Positions 9,418 through 18,306 of a DNA stretch of 64,000 bases are shown piece after piece. Within the stretch, counting starts at the first letter, position 1; each line of letters begins with the position of its first letter. Source of the DNA: Halopelagius inordinatus (GTDB lineage: Archaea; Halobacteriota; Halobacteria; Halobacteriales; Haloferacaceae); assembly GCF_900113245.1 (NCBI RefSeq), contig NZ_FOOQ01000002.1, positions 558,001-622,000 of the forward strand, written 5' to 3'. The notes beneath the pieces were generated by a model. The model was given only the letters and a program-made list of their open reading frames with translations. It had not been told where the DNA came from and did no database searches. The translations under genes and the position numbers were made by a program.

Positions 9418-10470
9418 TTAGTTCGCCTCTTCGATGGCGGATTCGAGCTTGTCCATCATCTCGGTTTGCTCGTCCTCCGAGAGGGGAACGTAGCCGACTT
9501 CGTTCGCGACGATCTCTCTGCTCGTGGCGTTCTCGATCCAGAACTTCGCGAACTCGGCGATGTGGTTCTCCGCGAGAGCGGACTTTGCGGCGTAGGTAAA
9601 GAGCGGACGCGACAGGGGCGTGTACTTCCCTTCGAGTGCGTTATCGAGCGACGGTTCGACGTACTCGCCGTCGCCGTCGGAGATTGGGACGGCCTGCACG
9701 GAGTCTTGGTTCTCGCTGTAGTAGGCGAAGCCGAGATATCCGATGGCGTACTCCGACCCCTGGACGCCCTGCACGATGGTGCGGTCCTGTTCTGTCGCGG
9801 AGTAATCCTGGCGGTGACCCGGCCCCTCCTCGCCGAGGATTGCCTCTATGAAGTAGTCGTACGTCCCCGACGCGTCAGAGGGGCCGTACAGTTCGAGGGG
9901 TTCGTCGGGCCACTCGGAGTTGATGTCGGCCCACGTCTCGGGCGGACTCTCGGCGGACCAGATCTGATTTAGCTGTTCGACGGTGAGACCGTCCCCAATC
10001 CAGTCGTTGTCGTTGTTGACGATGACAGTCAGCGCGTCCGTCGCGACTTTCACTTCGACGGGTTCGACGTCGTTCGAGGAACACTGCTGTTCCTCCTCGC
10101 CCTTGATGGGGCGCGACGCGTTGTTGAACTGCGTCTGTCCGGTACAGAAGTAGTTCGCGAACCCGCCACCGGACCCGGTGGACTGGATGTTGACGCTGAC
10201 CTCGGAGTGTTGACTCTGGAACCGTTCCGCCATCGCCGTCGCAAGCGGGAACACGGTGGACGAACCCGCGATGTCCACGTCGCCCGAGAGCGTCTGGCTC
10301 TCGGTCGAATCGCCGCCGGAGCCGGTGGACCCGCCGCCGGAGTCGGTAGACCCGCCGGAGTCGGTGTTTTCGGTACAGCCAGCCAACCCGGCGACGCCCG
10401 CCGCACCGGCACCGACGATAAACTTTCGACGTGAGAGGCTCGCTCCCGTTCGCTCGCTTTGGCGCGTCAT
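9418..10470 (-). CDS. pstS: PstS, phosphate-binding lipoprotein
   Basis: This is the extracellular, lipid-anchored phosphate receptor of the Pst importer. Residues 14-17 (RRKF) begin a Tat signal, and LAGC at 29-32 is the lipobox with Cys32 as anchor. A Gly/Ser linker (to about 60) leads into the PBP fold. It has the phosphate-binding patterns AGSSTVFPLA near the start of the mature domain and GSGGGFANYF further on. I chose the ATG at 10470; a GTG directly upstream (10473) is also possible. A TATA element at 10511-10523 implies a ~20-base leader. It is the first gene of the pst operon. Confidence 0.94.
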   Translation of the reverse strand: MTRQSERTGASLSRRKFIVGAGAAGVAGLAGCTENTDSGGSTDSGGGSTGSGGDSTESQTLSGDVDIAGSSTVFPLATAMAERFQSQHSEVSVNIQSTGSGGGFANYFCTGQTQFNNASRPIKGEEEQQCSSNDVEPVEVKVATDALTVIVNNDNDWIGDGLTVEQLNQIWSAESPPETWADINSEWPDEPLELYGPSDASGTYDYFIEAILGEEGPGHRQDYSATEQDRTIVQGVQGSEYAIGYLGFAYYSENQDSVQAVPISDGDGEYVEPSLDNALEGKYTPLSRPLFTYAAKSALAENHIAEFAKFWIENATSREIVANEVGYVPLSEDEQTEMMDKLESAIEEAN

Positions 10471-10510
10471 CACCTCTGAATATCGCGAGACAGACTAAAA
10501 CCCCTGCTAA

Positions 10511-10523
10511 TATAACTATATAG
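10511..10523 (-). promoter_or_regulatory. TATA element of the pst operon
   Basis: Read on the minus strand this is CTATATAGTTATA, centred about 48 bases upstream of the pstS ATG. That predicts a start of transcription near 10493 and a short leader. It is expected to be the phosphate-regulated promoter. Confidence 0.6.
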
Positions 10524-10906
10524 ACCACATATCTCTTCATAGCCGTCTCTCCGACATCTCGGGACTGACAGAAGTACGTTAGTTCTAAACTGCTGGTTCC
10601 TTCATATACCCAATATCGGCGGTTTTGAGGTCCTTCAGTCAAACTCAGATTTAGTAAGGATGAAATAGTTCATATTATAATACATATCCGGGGTCGGGTT
10701 GTGCGAAGAGTTACCGAGCCGTTCGATTTGTCGGGGTGATTGTATATAGGACTACGGTGAGGAGGCGCCAGAGCCGGTGTACTCGCTCGAATCTGTGGCT
10801 ATGGAGGATCCACCTCGTCGGCGCATCGGCGGCGTAGCGTCCATAGAAGCCGTACTTGGGACCGTGTCACGTCCACACGGAACGTCACAAGAGGAACGTA
10901 TGCAAG
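10524..10906. other. AT-rich control region between pstS and the AbrB-PhoU gene
   Basis: About 380 bases without a convincing gene. It is AT-rich from 10524 to about 10700, with further TATA-like strings at 10672-10687 (ATATTATAATACATAT) and 10741-10749 (TGTATATAG). These could be extra promoters or drive an unannotated RNA. A 96-codon minus-strand frame at 10752-11042 overlaps the regulator antisense and is not called. Confidence 0.5.
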
Positions 10907-10913
10907 TATATAG
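10907..10913 (+). promoter_or_regulatory. TATA element of the AbrB-PhoU regulator gene
   Basis: TATATAG centred about 47 bases upstream of the ATG at 10957; the predicted leader is about 20 bases. It diverges from the pst promoter. Confidence 0.5.
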
Positions 10914-10956
10914 ATGAACGACCAGGTTTATGTTCCATTCCGTCACACACTCTCGT

Positions 10957-11958
10957 ATGGTCGAAACCCGGAAGGTGCAGGTGACTGGCGGGTCGACGTT
11001 TACGGTATCCATCCCGAAAGACTGGGCGACGGCGAACGGCATCTCCGCGGGGAGCGAAGTGGAGTTCTACCCCGAGCAGGATTCGCTGTTTCTCACCCCG
11101 CGAACCGAGGAAGAACGGACGGAGGGGACGCTCGACATCACGAACTTAGAGAGCGACGAACTCATGCGCGCGGTGATGACGATGTACGTCAGCGGGTTCG
11201 ACATCATCGGGTTAGAGAGCGGTCGCATCACCACCGACCAACGGCGGACCATCCGCGAGGCGACGCAGAGTCTCGTCGGACTGGAGGTTCTCGAAGAGAC
11301 GCGCGACAGAGTGGTCATCCGCGACCTGTTGGACTCGTCGGAACTGTCCATCCACAACGCGGTGACCCGGATGCGCCTCATCGCACTGTCGATGCTCGAA
11401 GACGCCATCGAAGCCCTCACCGAACTCGACGAGGACATGGCGCTCGACGTCATCCAACGGGACGACGACGTGGACCGCCTCTGGATGGTCGTCTCGCGAA
11501 TCTTCCGCACGACGCTCCGGACGCCGAAGGCGGCGGAGGAACTCGGCCTTCCGCGGGAGGTGTGTTTCGACTACCAGTCGGCGGCCCGGCAACTCGAACG
11601 CGTCGCGGACCACGCGACGAAGATAGCCCACCTCACGCTGAAAATCGAAGAGCCCGTCCCAGATGACGTCGCAGAGGCGTTACGGGAACTGTACACCGAG
11701 GCCACCAAAGTCGTCGACGACGGGATGGACGCGCTCTTCACCGAGGAGAGTTCCGAAGCGACCCGACTCGCCAACGAGGCGCGCGAGTCGGTCCAAGCCA
11801 TCGACGAACGCGCCCGCGCCATCGACGAACTCCTCCGAGAACTGGACCCCGCGCGCGCGCAACTGCTCGGACTCATCGTCGACTCCGTCTCTCGGAGCGC
11901 CGACTACGGCGGCAACATCGCGGAGACGGCGCTTCAGAAGGCCGCACCGACGCCCTGA
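10957..11958 (+). CDS. AbrB-type DNA-binding plus PhoU-domain phosphate regulator
   Basis: This is a 333-residue transcription-regulator-like protein. Residues 1-45 form a SpoVT/AbrB swapped-hairpin DNA-binding domain (RKVQVTGGSTFTVSIPKDWA). The rest is a PhoU-like helical region with the typical pattern QLERVADHATKIAH near the middle and a final helical pair. The start was moved to the ATG at 10957 (MVETRKVQ) because the longer frame begins upstream of the predicted transcription start. It is divergent from pstS, the natural position for a regulator of the transporter operon. Whether it senses phosphate directly or through PstB/PhoU contacts is not shown by sequence. Confidence 0.85.
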   Translation: MVETRKVQVTGGSTFTVSIPKDWATANGISAGSEVEFYPEQDSLFLTPRTEEERTEGTLDITNLESDELMRAVMTMYVSGFDIIGLESGRITTDQRRTIREATQSLVGLEVLEETRDRVVIRDLLDSSELSIHNAVTRMRLIALSMLEDAIEALTELDEDMALDVIQRDDDVDRLWMVVSRIFRTTLRTPKAAEELGLPREVCFDYQSAARQLERVADHATKIAHLTLKIEEPVPDDVAEALRELYTEATKVVDDGMDALFTEESSEATRLANEARESVQAIDERARAIDELLRELDPARAQLLGLIVDSVSRSADYGGNIAETALQKAAPTP

Positions 11959-12056
11959 CCGCGCGGCGCGCCTCGGCGAAATCGACGCCGACGGAATCGA
12001 CGGCCGCGGCGCTTTCGGACGCGAACGTCGGAAAACGGTGAGTCGCTCGAACGCGG

Positions 12057-12431
12057 TTACTCGTCGACGAGGACGGCGTTGACCTGACCGTCCTGACCGG
12101 GACGGGAGGTCACTCGGGCGCGACCGGCGCTGGTTTCGAGGATGGCGCCTTTCGTGATGATGTTCCGCCGGATGTAGTTGATGTTCGCCGGGTTGTCGAC
12201 GACGTTCTCGATTTCGGCTTCCGTGACCTCGTCGCCGTCTGCGACCTGTGCGACGTTGGTCGAGAGCGCGCGAATCTTCTTTTGGTTGCCGCGGGAGTCG
12301 ACGACGCGGAACCGGGGTTCGCCGACGGTCGTCTCCGTCGGTTCGCGACCGAGTTGGTGGCGCTTCTTGTTGCTCGAGCGCCGAAGTCGGCCCCCGGTGC
12401 GCTTTCGCTTCGAGCGTCCTTGGTCCTTCAT
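12057..12431 (-). CDS. rps8e: 30S ribosomal protein S8e
   Basis: This is an archaeal/eukaryotic-type small-subunit protein that binds 16S rRNA. The 124-residue chain has the diagnostic N-terminus (DQGRSKRKRTGGRLR) and the conserved beta-rich core (GNQKKIRAL, NPANINYIRRNIITKG). Length is normal for archaeal S8e. It is a single gene convergent with the AbrB-PhoU regulator. Confidence 0.97.
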   Translation of the reverse strand: MKDQGRSKRKRTGGRLRRSSNKKRHQLGREPTETTVGEPRFRVVDSRGNQKKIRALSTNVAQVADGDEVTEAEIENVVDNPANINYIRRNIITKGAILETSAGRARVTSRPGQDGQVNAVLVDE

Positions 12432-12563
12432 ACGCGGTGAAAAGTCCCGGTACCTACTTGAATCGCTCGAATCGAGTCCGGTCGCTTCCGTTCTCGCCCG
12501 TCCGCGTATCAGATGAGATATCGCACGAGAATTTTTAAATTACGTGAACGTCTACGTACGATC

Positions 12564-12917
12564 ATGGCTTCAAACGCCGGCTCGGACCCGGACAGCCGGT
12601 TCCGTCGGGTCGAGGTGACGCGCAGTTCGGACGAACACCTCGCGACGACGGTAGTGTACGCGCTCTCGGAAGCGCTCGACCGCAACCCGAACGACCTGCC
12701 GGTCGAACTGAATCAGGTCGTCGACCCGGACGCTCTCGAACGAGTCTTCGAAGAGCGCGGCGAGACGCCACGGGGGCCCGGCCGCCTCGTCTTCGAAATC
12801 GCCGACTGTGAGGTCACGGTCACCTCCTCCGGTCGCGTCACCGTCGTCCCCATCCCGCCGACTGCGGGCGTCGCGAACGCGGAGACGGACCAAAGCGACG
12901 AGACGACAGTCGACTGA
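12564..12917 (+). CDS. HalOD1 output-domain protein
   Basis: This is a 117-residue protein of the haloarchaea-specific HalOD1 family, proposed output modules of signalling chains. It shows the family layout: a strand-helix opening (TTVVYALSEALDRNPNDLPVELNQVVDPDALERVF, cited in part), then a short beta strand pair (LVFEIADCEVTVTSSGRVTV). It has no sensor or DNA-binding domain of its own. The ATG at 12564 follows an AATTTTTAAATT tract about 30 bases upstream, pointing to a leaderless mRNA. The longer frame from 12513 would overlap that promoter. Confidence 0.75.
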   Translation: MASNAGSDPDSRFRRVEVTRSSDEHLATTVVYALSEALDRNPNDLPVELNQVVDPDALERVFEERGETPRGPGRLVFEIADCEVTVTSSGRVTVVPIPPTAGVANAETDQSDETTVD

Positions 12918-12965
12918 GTCGCCCGAACCGAGAACTCCTTGTCGGTCGCTTTCGCACAGGGAACC

Positions 12966-13412
12966 ATGAGCCTCGAGGTGGCCGTCGCGGTGCCGTTCAA
13001 GCAGCGAGGGACAGACCGGTTGGGCGAAGGCGAGTTCGTGGTCGCGCTCTCTCTGGACAGAGACTGGTTCTCGCCCGACCAAGCGAAGCGACTCATCGAC
13101 GTCGCCGCCGGCCGGGGACTCCTCGCGCGCGAGGACGGAGACGTCGTCGCCTCCTTCGACCCCGCGACGGTGACCGTCCCCGAGGAGTACGAACCCGACG
13201 AGTCGATTCTGCGCGAACAGTCGGCGTTCGAACGCATCCTCGACTCCCTGGTCGCCGCCGGACACGACAAACAGGAGGTCGTCGCCGCGGTGAACGAACT
13301 CCAGCGAGAACTCGCCGTCAGCGTCGAAGCCGCCGCCGCGGTGTACGCAAAGCGTCGCGGCGTGGACGTGAGCGACGCCGCGTCGAAGGCGACGCGCGAA
13401 CTGGGCGACTGA
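12966..13412 (+). CDS. DUF2240 family protein
   Basis: This 148-residue acidic protein matches the archaeal DUF2240 family as I remember it: an N-terminal segment of VAVAVPFKQRGTDRLGEGEF type, then a DWFSPDQAKRLIDVAAGRGLL wHTH-like stretch (shown in part), and a C-terminal helical part with AVYAKRRGVD. The function of the family is unknown. The start was placed at the ATG at 12966 rather than 12939 because the family begins MSLE-type. It runs in the same direction as the HalOD1 gene upstream and the small gene downstream. Confidence 0.7.
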   Translation: MSLEVAVAVPFKQRGTDRLGEGEFVVALSLDRDWFSPDQAKRLIDVAAGRGLLAREDGDVVASFDPATVTVPEEYEPDESILREQSAFERILDSLVAAGHDKQEVVAAVNELQRELAVSVEAAAAVYAKRRGVDVSDAASKATRELGD

Positions 13413-13467
13413 GAGCGTCGCCTCGATGAACCGCGCGGCCTAAACCTCGCCGCCGCGAACGTCGGCC

Positions 13468-13842
13468 ATGGTCGAGGACAGACTGACGGACGGGAAGCGA
13501 ATCGCGCAGTTCGTCGCGTCGGAAGTCGAGGGACACGCAGACCTGCGGCTCTGCGTCGCGGACGCGGACCCCGACGTCGAACCGACGGCGGACGGCGCGT
13601 TCGCCTACCGAATCGCCTCCGAGGACGAAGAGACGGTGGCCGAGGTGTACGTCCAGTCGGACCGCGCGCGCGTCGAGTTCGTCGATGCGGTCGAAGCGGC
13701 CGCCGAGGCGGCCGACGCCGAGGGTCTCCGCGTTCGCCCGAAGGCCGTCCGACCGCCGCGGACGCTCGTGTTCGTCGAGGACGGCGCGCAGGTGAAGTGG
13801 TTGCTCGCGGCGCTTCGCGCCGTGTCCGAGGAGTCGGCGTAA
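13468..13842 (+). CDS. Conserved haloarchaeal hypothetical protein
   Basis: This is a 124-residue, very acidic cytosolic protein. A helical N-terminus (RLTDGKRIAQFVASEVEG) is followed by alternating strands (VAEVYVQSDRARVEF) and a basic stretch (RVRPKAVRPPRTLVFVEDG). It has no membrane segment, no Cys pair and no motif I can name. GC-rich codon use is normal for the region. It converges on the HAD phosphatase gene, whose stop lies directly next to its own. Confidence 0.65.
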   Translation: MVEDRLTDGKRIAQFVASEVEGHADLRLCVADADPDVEPTADGAFAYRIASEDEETVAEVYVQSDRARVEFVDAVEAAAEAADAEGLRVRPKAVRPPRTLVFVEDGAQVKWLLAALRAVSEESA

Positions 13843-14529
13843 CTACAGCTCTTCTAACAGGTCCGGGAGTCGCGTCGTGAGTTCCTCGCGTTCGACGTGC
13901 GCGGCGGCCCTCGGGTCCGGGTCCGGTCCGCCCTCGAAGACGACCTGCACCGGGACGAGTCCGGCCGTGTCCGCCCCGCCGATGTCGGCGTCCACGTCGT
14001 CACCGACGTAGACGGTCTCTTCCGGCGCGGTTCCGAGCGCGTCGAGGAGCGCCTCGAACGCTATCGGGTCGGGTTTCCCGGCGTCGAGTTCGCCGGTGAC
14101 GAGCGCGACGTCGAACGCGTCGGTCCACCCGAGCGTCTCCAGTTTGTCCCGCTGGGCGACGCGCGGGCCGTTCGTCAAGAGCCCGACGGTGTACGTCTCG
14201 CGGAGCGACGAGAGGAAGTCGCGCGCGCCGTCGATGGGGACGAGCGCCGCCGCGATGCGTTCGCGGTACTCCGTCGCGAGTGCCGCCGGGTCGACGTCGG
14301 AGCCGCGTTGCGCGAGGAGGTGCTCGAAAATCGGCGTTCTCGTCTCGCTCGTCAGGTTGCGGCTGTGGGCCTCGAGGTAGGCGCTGCGCGAGAGCGTCGG
14401 CGCGCCCGTCGCCACCGAGGCGTTTCGGAGAATCGTCGTCCGGTCGCTCGTCGGAACCGCGAGCGTGTAGTCGAGGTCGAACGCGACCGCCCGTATAGTC
14501 ACGAGGGACCGTTCGGGCGGGACGAGCAT
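13843..14529 (-). CDS. HAD-superfamily hydrolase (phosphatase)
   Basis: This is a soluble 228-residue phosphohydrolase of the haloacid dehalogenase class. Motif I DLDYT at 18-22 gives the nucleophile Asp18 and acid/base Asp20; motif II is LLTNG; motif III is the Lys in DAGKPDP; motif IV is VGDDVDADIGGA. The cap between motifs I and II is helical (C1 type). Starts at 14541 (ATG), 14529 (ATG) and 14502 (GTG) are all possible; 14529 is a compromise. The frame stays open far upstream but that part is antisense to nurA. Substrate unknown; phosphoglycolate or a nucleotide are typical for the subfamily. Confidence 0.85.
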   Translation of the reverse strand: MLVPPERSLVTIRAVAFDLDYTLAVPTSDRTTILRNASVATGAPTLSRSAYLEAHSRNLTSETRTPIFEHLLAQRGSDVDPAALATEYRERIAAALVPIDGARDFLSSLRETYTVGLLTNGPRVAQRDKLETLGWTDAFDVALVTGELDAGKPDPIAFEALLDALGTAPEETVYVGDDVDADIGGADTAGLVPVQVVFEGGPDPDPRAAAHVEREELTTRLPDLLEEL

Positions 14530-14601
14530 GACACTTGTCATTCCTTGTCGATCGAGCCGGGACAGCGGGGTTTTTCCACTCCCGTCGCAACACGACGGAC
14601 G

Positions 14602-15858
14602 ATGACGCTCGACCCCGTCCACGTCGACGGTATCGCGAGCATCGCGAACCTCCTCGCGACGCGCGTGGACGACCGCGAACACACGGACCTCGCCCGAGAC
14701 GTCTGGGAGGAGTATCTCGAACCGCTGTACGGCCCCGACGGGGACGTGGTCCTCGACGTACTCGGCGAAAAGCGCCTGCAGGCGGTCGAGATAGACGACG
14801 TCGCGCTGGCGGACGCGCCGTTCGAGACGGTCCACGGCTTGGACTCCGGGACCATCAACCCGACGACGTTCAAGAACGGACTCGTCCTCGACTTGGCGCA
14901 GGCGGCGATGGCAGCCGTCCCGTCCGACCTCGAACTCCACCGGTGCCGCAGCATCGTCGCCACGGCCCACTCCAACGATACGACGGCCGCCCTCGACGAA
15001 CCGTGGCGGAAACTCGACGACGGCTACTGTCGGTGGCGCGTCCTCCAGTCGCCGCGAGTGAGCCGATTCGCCGAGGGCGTCGTCCACGCGCTCTCTCTGT
15101 ACCTCGCAGAGAGCACGCACGCGCTCGAACACGCGGACGAGGTGGAGGACCTCCTCGTCCTCGACGGGCCGTTGTACCCGAAGGAACTGTTGAACTGGCG
15201 CGACAGAAGCGAGGAACTCGGCGACTTGGCGCGGGAGGCGAAACCGCGGAGCGTCGTCGAGAACTACGTCCGACTGGTCGAGTCGTTCGTCCGGCGCGAC
15301 GTCCCCCTCGTGGGGTTCGTGAAGAACCCGAGCGCGAAACACGTCGTCCAGACCGTCAGGTCTCGGGGGATGGAGGCTCCGTGGACCGACGACACGGCGT
15401 TTTTCGCGCGCCTGTTGGAACGACGGGACAGTCCCGGCCACGGCAACGAGGGCCGCCGGACGCGGGACCTGACGTTCACGAACTGGTTTCTCTCTCGCGG
15501 CGGGTCCGACCGGGCGCTTTCGTCGGACGGCGACGCCTACGGAATCGACCGGGAACTCGACGCCGACCTCTACGAGGTGACGTTCTTCGTCGTCTACGAC
15601 CCGCGGACGGACGTGCTCTACCGCGCGGAGGCCCCGTACGCGTTCACTCGGAGAGCGGAGACGCGACGGAGGCTCACGACGCAGATTCTCCGCGACGTGG
15701 CCGCCCAACGCGGCCCGCCCGAGGCGGTCGAGAAAGCCGACGAACTGGCGCGCATCAGCGCACACGAGAAGACGGCCCTCCGACGGAAGCTAGAAGAGGA
15801 GTTCGACTCCGACGCGGTTCGGCGGTACGACGACGTCCGGTGGGGCGGCGACGAGTGA
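14602..15858 (+). CDS. nurA: NurA-domain nuclease, DNA double-strand-break end resection
   Basis: NurA is a Mn-dependent 5'-3' exonuclease that works with the HerA translocase in end resection. The 418-residue protein has the N-terminal catalytic signature GLDSGTINP, with the metal-binding Asp at 81, and a second acidic signature VLDGPLYPKEL in the middle. The C-terminal half (YEVTFFVVYDP; PYAFTRRAE) fits haloarchaeal NurA. The ATG at 14602 gives a natural length; the frame is open for 700 bases upstream but that lies antisense to the HAD gene. A herA gene follows at 16354, separated by one small gene on the other strand. mre11 and rad50 are not in the window. Confidence 0.87.
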   Translation: MTLDPVHVDGIASIANLLATRVDDREHTDLARDVWEEYLEPLYGPDGDVVLDVLGEKRLQAVEIDDVALADAPFETVHGLDSGTINPTTFKNGLVLDLAQAAMAAVPSDLELHRCRSIVATAHSNDTTAALDEPWRKLDDGYCRWRVLQSPRVSRFAEGVVHALSLYLAESTHALEHADEVEDLLVLDGPLYPKELLNWRDRSEELGDLAREAKPRSVVENYVRLVESFVRRDVPLVGFVKNPSAKHVVQTVRSRGMEAPWTDDTAFFARLLERRDSPGHGNEGRRTRDLTFTNWFLSRGGSDRALSSDGDAYGIDRELDADLYEVTFFVVYDPRTDVLYRAEAPYAFTRRAETRRRLTTQILRDVAAQRGPPEAVEKADELARISAHEKTALRRKLEEEFDSDAVRRYDDVRWGGDE

Positions 15859-15862
15859 GGCC

Positions 15863-16204
15863 TCAGGCGGCGTCCGGTTCCGTCTTGACGACTTCGATTT
15901 TCACGTCGCTCTCCGCGACGCCGACGCGGGCGAACTGCGTCCGCACGTGATCTTTCGCCGCGTCCAGCGCCTGTTCTCGCGTATCGAATCCGCGCGGCAT
16001 CGGCGTGTCGAACGCGACGTTCAGCGTCCGACCGGCGATTTCGGTCTCGGTTCCCCCGCTCTCGACTTCGTAGAACTCGTCGCAGACCCAGACGTACGGC
16101 GCGTCCTCGTCGGGCGCGCCTTTGAACGAGGGTGCCCGCTCACCCCGTTCGTACACCGTCCCCGTCAGCGTCGTGTCACCGCCGTATCCGCGCACCAACA
16201 ACAT
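15863..16204 (-). CDS. Conserved haloarchaeal hypothetical protein (DUF7113-like)
   Basis: This is a 113-residue acidic protein: a beta-rich N-terminal part (GDTTLTGTVYERGERAPSF), a YVWVCDEFYEVESGG segment, then helix and strand (AAKDHVRTQFARVGV; VKIEVVKTEPDAA). I recall it as a lineage-specific family without known function, perhaps DUF7113. The start is the ATG at 16204. It lies between nurA and herA on the opposite strand, ending 4 bases from the nurA stop. Confidence 0.65.
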   Translation of the reverse strand: MLLVRGYGGDTTLTGTVYERGERAPSFKGAPDEDAPYVWVCDEFYEVESGGTETEIAGRTLNVAFDTPMPRGFDTREQALDAAKDHVRTQFARVGVAESDVKIEVVKTEPDAA

Positions 16205-16353
16205 AGCCGACGGTACGTACCCGAGCGTGAAAAGACGCGTGGAGGCCGACGCAGAGGGTCCCCGGGGGCGTCGGACGCGGGGAAAACCGGCGGACACGTC
16301 GAGAGCGGCGATGGGTGGTGTTTTAGTCGGGGGACCTCCTGTCGTGGAACGTC

Positions 16354-18237
16354 ATGGTGGACCTCGGCGACTTCGAGGAGGAAACGAACGTGGGGGAGAG
16401 GTCGTCTACCGGGGACGACGCGAACGGGTCGGCGTCCGAGGAACCGGCCGCGCCGGCCCCGACCGGTTCGAACGGCGAGTCCTCCGCCGCGGACGCCTCC
16501 GAGACGAGAGACGGGTCGAGCGAGGACGGACTGACGTTCGACGAGATGGACGTCGAACCCGCGGGGTCGGACCGCGGTATCGGTGCTATCGCCGTCTCGA
16601 AGGGACTCCGCGTGGCCGAAGACGGCGACGACACCTCGCTTCGCGCGTTCGTCACGACGGGGAACCGAGAGAACGTCCGCCTCGGCAAATACCTCCTCGT
16701 CCCGTACCCGGACGACGAACTGCTTTTCTGTCGCATCTCCGCTCTCGAGTACGCCCAGGAGTTCCAAGCCGACGACGCCACCGAGATACACGCCCGCCGC
16801 GCGATGCGGCGCGACGACTTCGACGAACGCGACTACAAGTTCGTCGCGGCACTCGACCCGGTCGCCGTCCTCTTCGAGGACGGCCCGGACCTGAAACGGC
16901 GGATGGTCGACCGGGTTCCGAAACCGCAAGCCGTCGTCGCGGAAGCCAGCGACGCAGAACAGATAAAGACGGGGCTGAACATCCCGCCCGAGGGCGTCTT
17001 CCTCGGACATCTCTCCGTCGGCGGCGAGAAGGTGCGCACCGCCGCGGAACCGCCGACGATAGACTACCGACTGAAAGACGACTACGCCGACGGCGACCCA
17101 CTCGTCTTCCGGCACACCCTCGTCGCGGGCGGTACCGGGTCGGGCAAGACGCACGCCTCGAAGAACCTGCTTCGACAACTCCTCGATTCAGACCGGACCT
17201 ACGAGATGGACGACGGGCGCGACGCGCGGATGGCCGTCGTCCAGTTCGACCCGCAAGACGAGTACGCGCAGATGCACGACGACAACCCGGCGATGGACGC
17301 GGGCGTCTCTCGCCGGTACGAACGCGAGGGCATCGCCCACGGCGGCCACGACGACACCCTCGCACTCGTGCCCAAAGAGGACGGCATACCCTACGGCGGA
17401 GACGGCCACGGCGCGGAGCAACTCGAATTCACGATACCGTTCTCGATGGCCAGAGACAGACCGTGGCTGGTCGCGGGCAGTAGTCTGAACGAAAACCAGT
17501 ACCCCGCGTTGCGCGAACTCCTCCGGCGCTTTTTCCGCGACTACGGCGACGCCGGGACGTACGAGGAGTTCCTGACGTTCTTGGACGACCCGACGTTGAA
17601 AGAGGAACTGCACGAGGCGGGGCGCGTCCACGAGGCGACGTACGACGCCGTCAAGCGCCGCGTCCGGGGCGTCCCGAACGGCGTGTTCGACCAGTCCGCC
17701 CGTCCCATCACGGAACTGGACCACGAACTCGTCCGGCCGGGGGGACTGACCGTGATTCCGACGTACCACCTCTCTACGAGTCGCGCAAAGGAGATGTTCG
17801 TCCTCGCCGTCTCGGCGCTTCTCATCGACGACAAACTGTCGAACGCGCCCGACTCACAGCGAATCAAGGAGACGCCCCTCGTCCTCGGGATGGACGAGGC
17901 GCACAACTTCCTCTCCGACGCCGACACCGTTCAGGCGCGCAAAGTCGTCTCGAAGTTCACCGAGGCGGCCAAACAGGGTCGAAAGGAGAGACTCGGCCTC
18001 TTTCTCATCACCCAAGACCCCCAAGACGTCGCCGAACCGGTGTTCAAGCAGGTGAACACGAAACTCGTGTTGAACCTCGGTGACGACGACGCGATACAGA
18101 GCGTCAACATCCCGCCGAACCTCGAAGGGAAGGTTCCGTACATGGAGAAAGGCCAGATGGTCGTCTACTCGCCGGACAACTCCGAACCGGTCGAACTCGT
18201 CGGCCTCTCGACGTGCGTGACGCGACACGGCGACTGA
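16354..18237 (+). CDS. herA: HerA-type ATPase, partner of NurA
   Basis: HerA is a hexameric DNA-pumping ATPase of the FtsK/HerA class that drives NurA at double-strand breaks. The 627 residues begin with an acidic, Ser/Ala-rich disordered stretch (1-75), then a HAS-barrel-like beta domain, then the ATPase core with Walker A GGTGSGKT at 259-266 and Walker B LVLGMDEAHNF. A further conserved segment (LFLITQDPQDVAEPV) carries the sensor Gln typical of HerA. The start at 16354 gives MVDLGDFEEE. A hairpin follows the stop. Confidence 0.87.
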   Translation: MVDLGDFEEETNVGERSSTGDDANGSASEEPAAPAPTGSNGESSAADASETRDGSSEDGLTFDEMDVEPAGSDRGIGAIAVSKGLRVAEDGDDTSLRAFVTTGNRENVRLGKYLLVPYPDDELLFCRISALEYAQEFQADDATEIHARRAMRRDDFDERDYKFVAALDPVAVLFEDGPDLKRRMVDRVPKPQAVVAEASDAEQIKTGLNIPPEGVFLGHLSVGGEKVRTAAEPPTIDYRLKDDYADGDPLVFRHTLVAGGTGSGKTHASKNLLRQLLDSDRTYEMDDGRDARMAVVQFDPQDEYAQMHDDNPAMDAGVSRRYEREGIAHGGHDDTLALVPKEDGIPYGGDGHGAEQLEFTIPFSMARDRPWLVAGSSLNENQYPALRELLRRFFRDYGDAGTYEEFLTFLDDPTLKEELHEAGRVHEATYDAVKRRVRGVPNGVFDQSARPITELDHELVRPGGLTVIPTYHLSTSRAKEMFVLAVSALLIDDKLSNAPDSQRIKETPLVLGMDEAHNFLSDADTVQARKVVSKFTEAAKQGRKERLGLFLITQDPQDVAEPVFKQVNTKLVLNLGDDDAIQSVNIPPNLEGKVPYMEKGQMVVYSPDNSEPVELVGLSTCVTRHGD

Positions 18238-18243
18238 CCGCGC

Positions 18244-18261
18244 GGCGGCGCCTCCGCCGCC
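18244..18261 (+). terminator. GC-rich hairpin after herA
   Basis: Stem GGCGGCG (18244-18250) / CGCCGCC (18255-18261) with a 4-base loop, starting 6 bases after the herA stop and upstream of the uspA promoter. It has no T-run directly after the stem, so it is only a possible terminator. Confidence 0.35.
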
Positions 18262-18306
18262 AGACAGCCACAGGGTGTTTTACTCTCTCGGGGCGTACGT
18301 TCTCGC

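Noticed and set aside
13843-15765. 640-codon minus-strand frame including the HAD gene
   Set aside because: Only the part below 14529-14541 is HAD-like; the rest is antisense to nurA.
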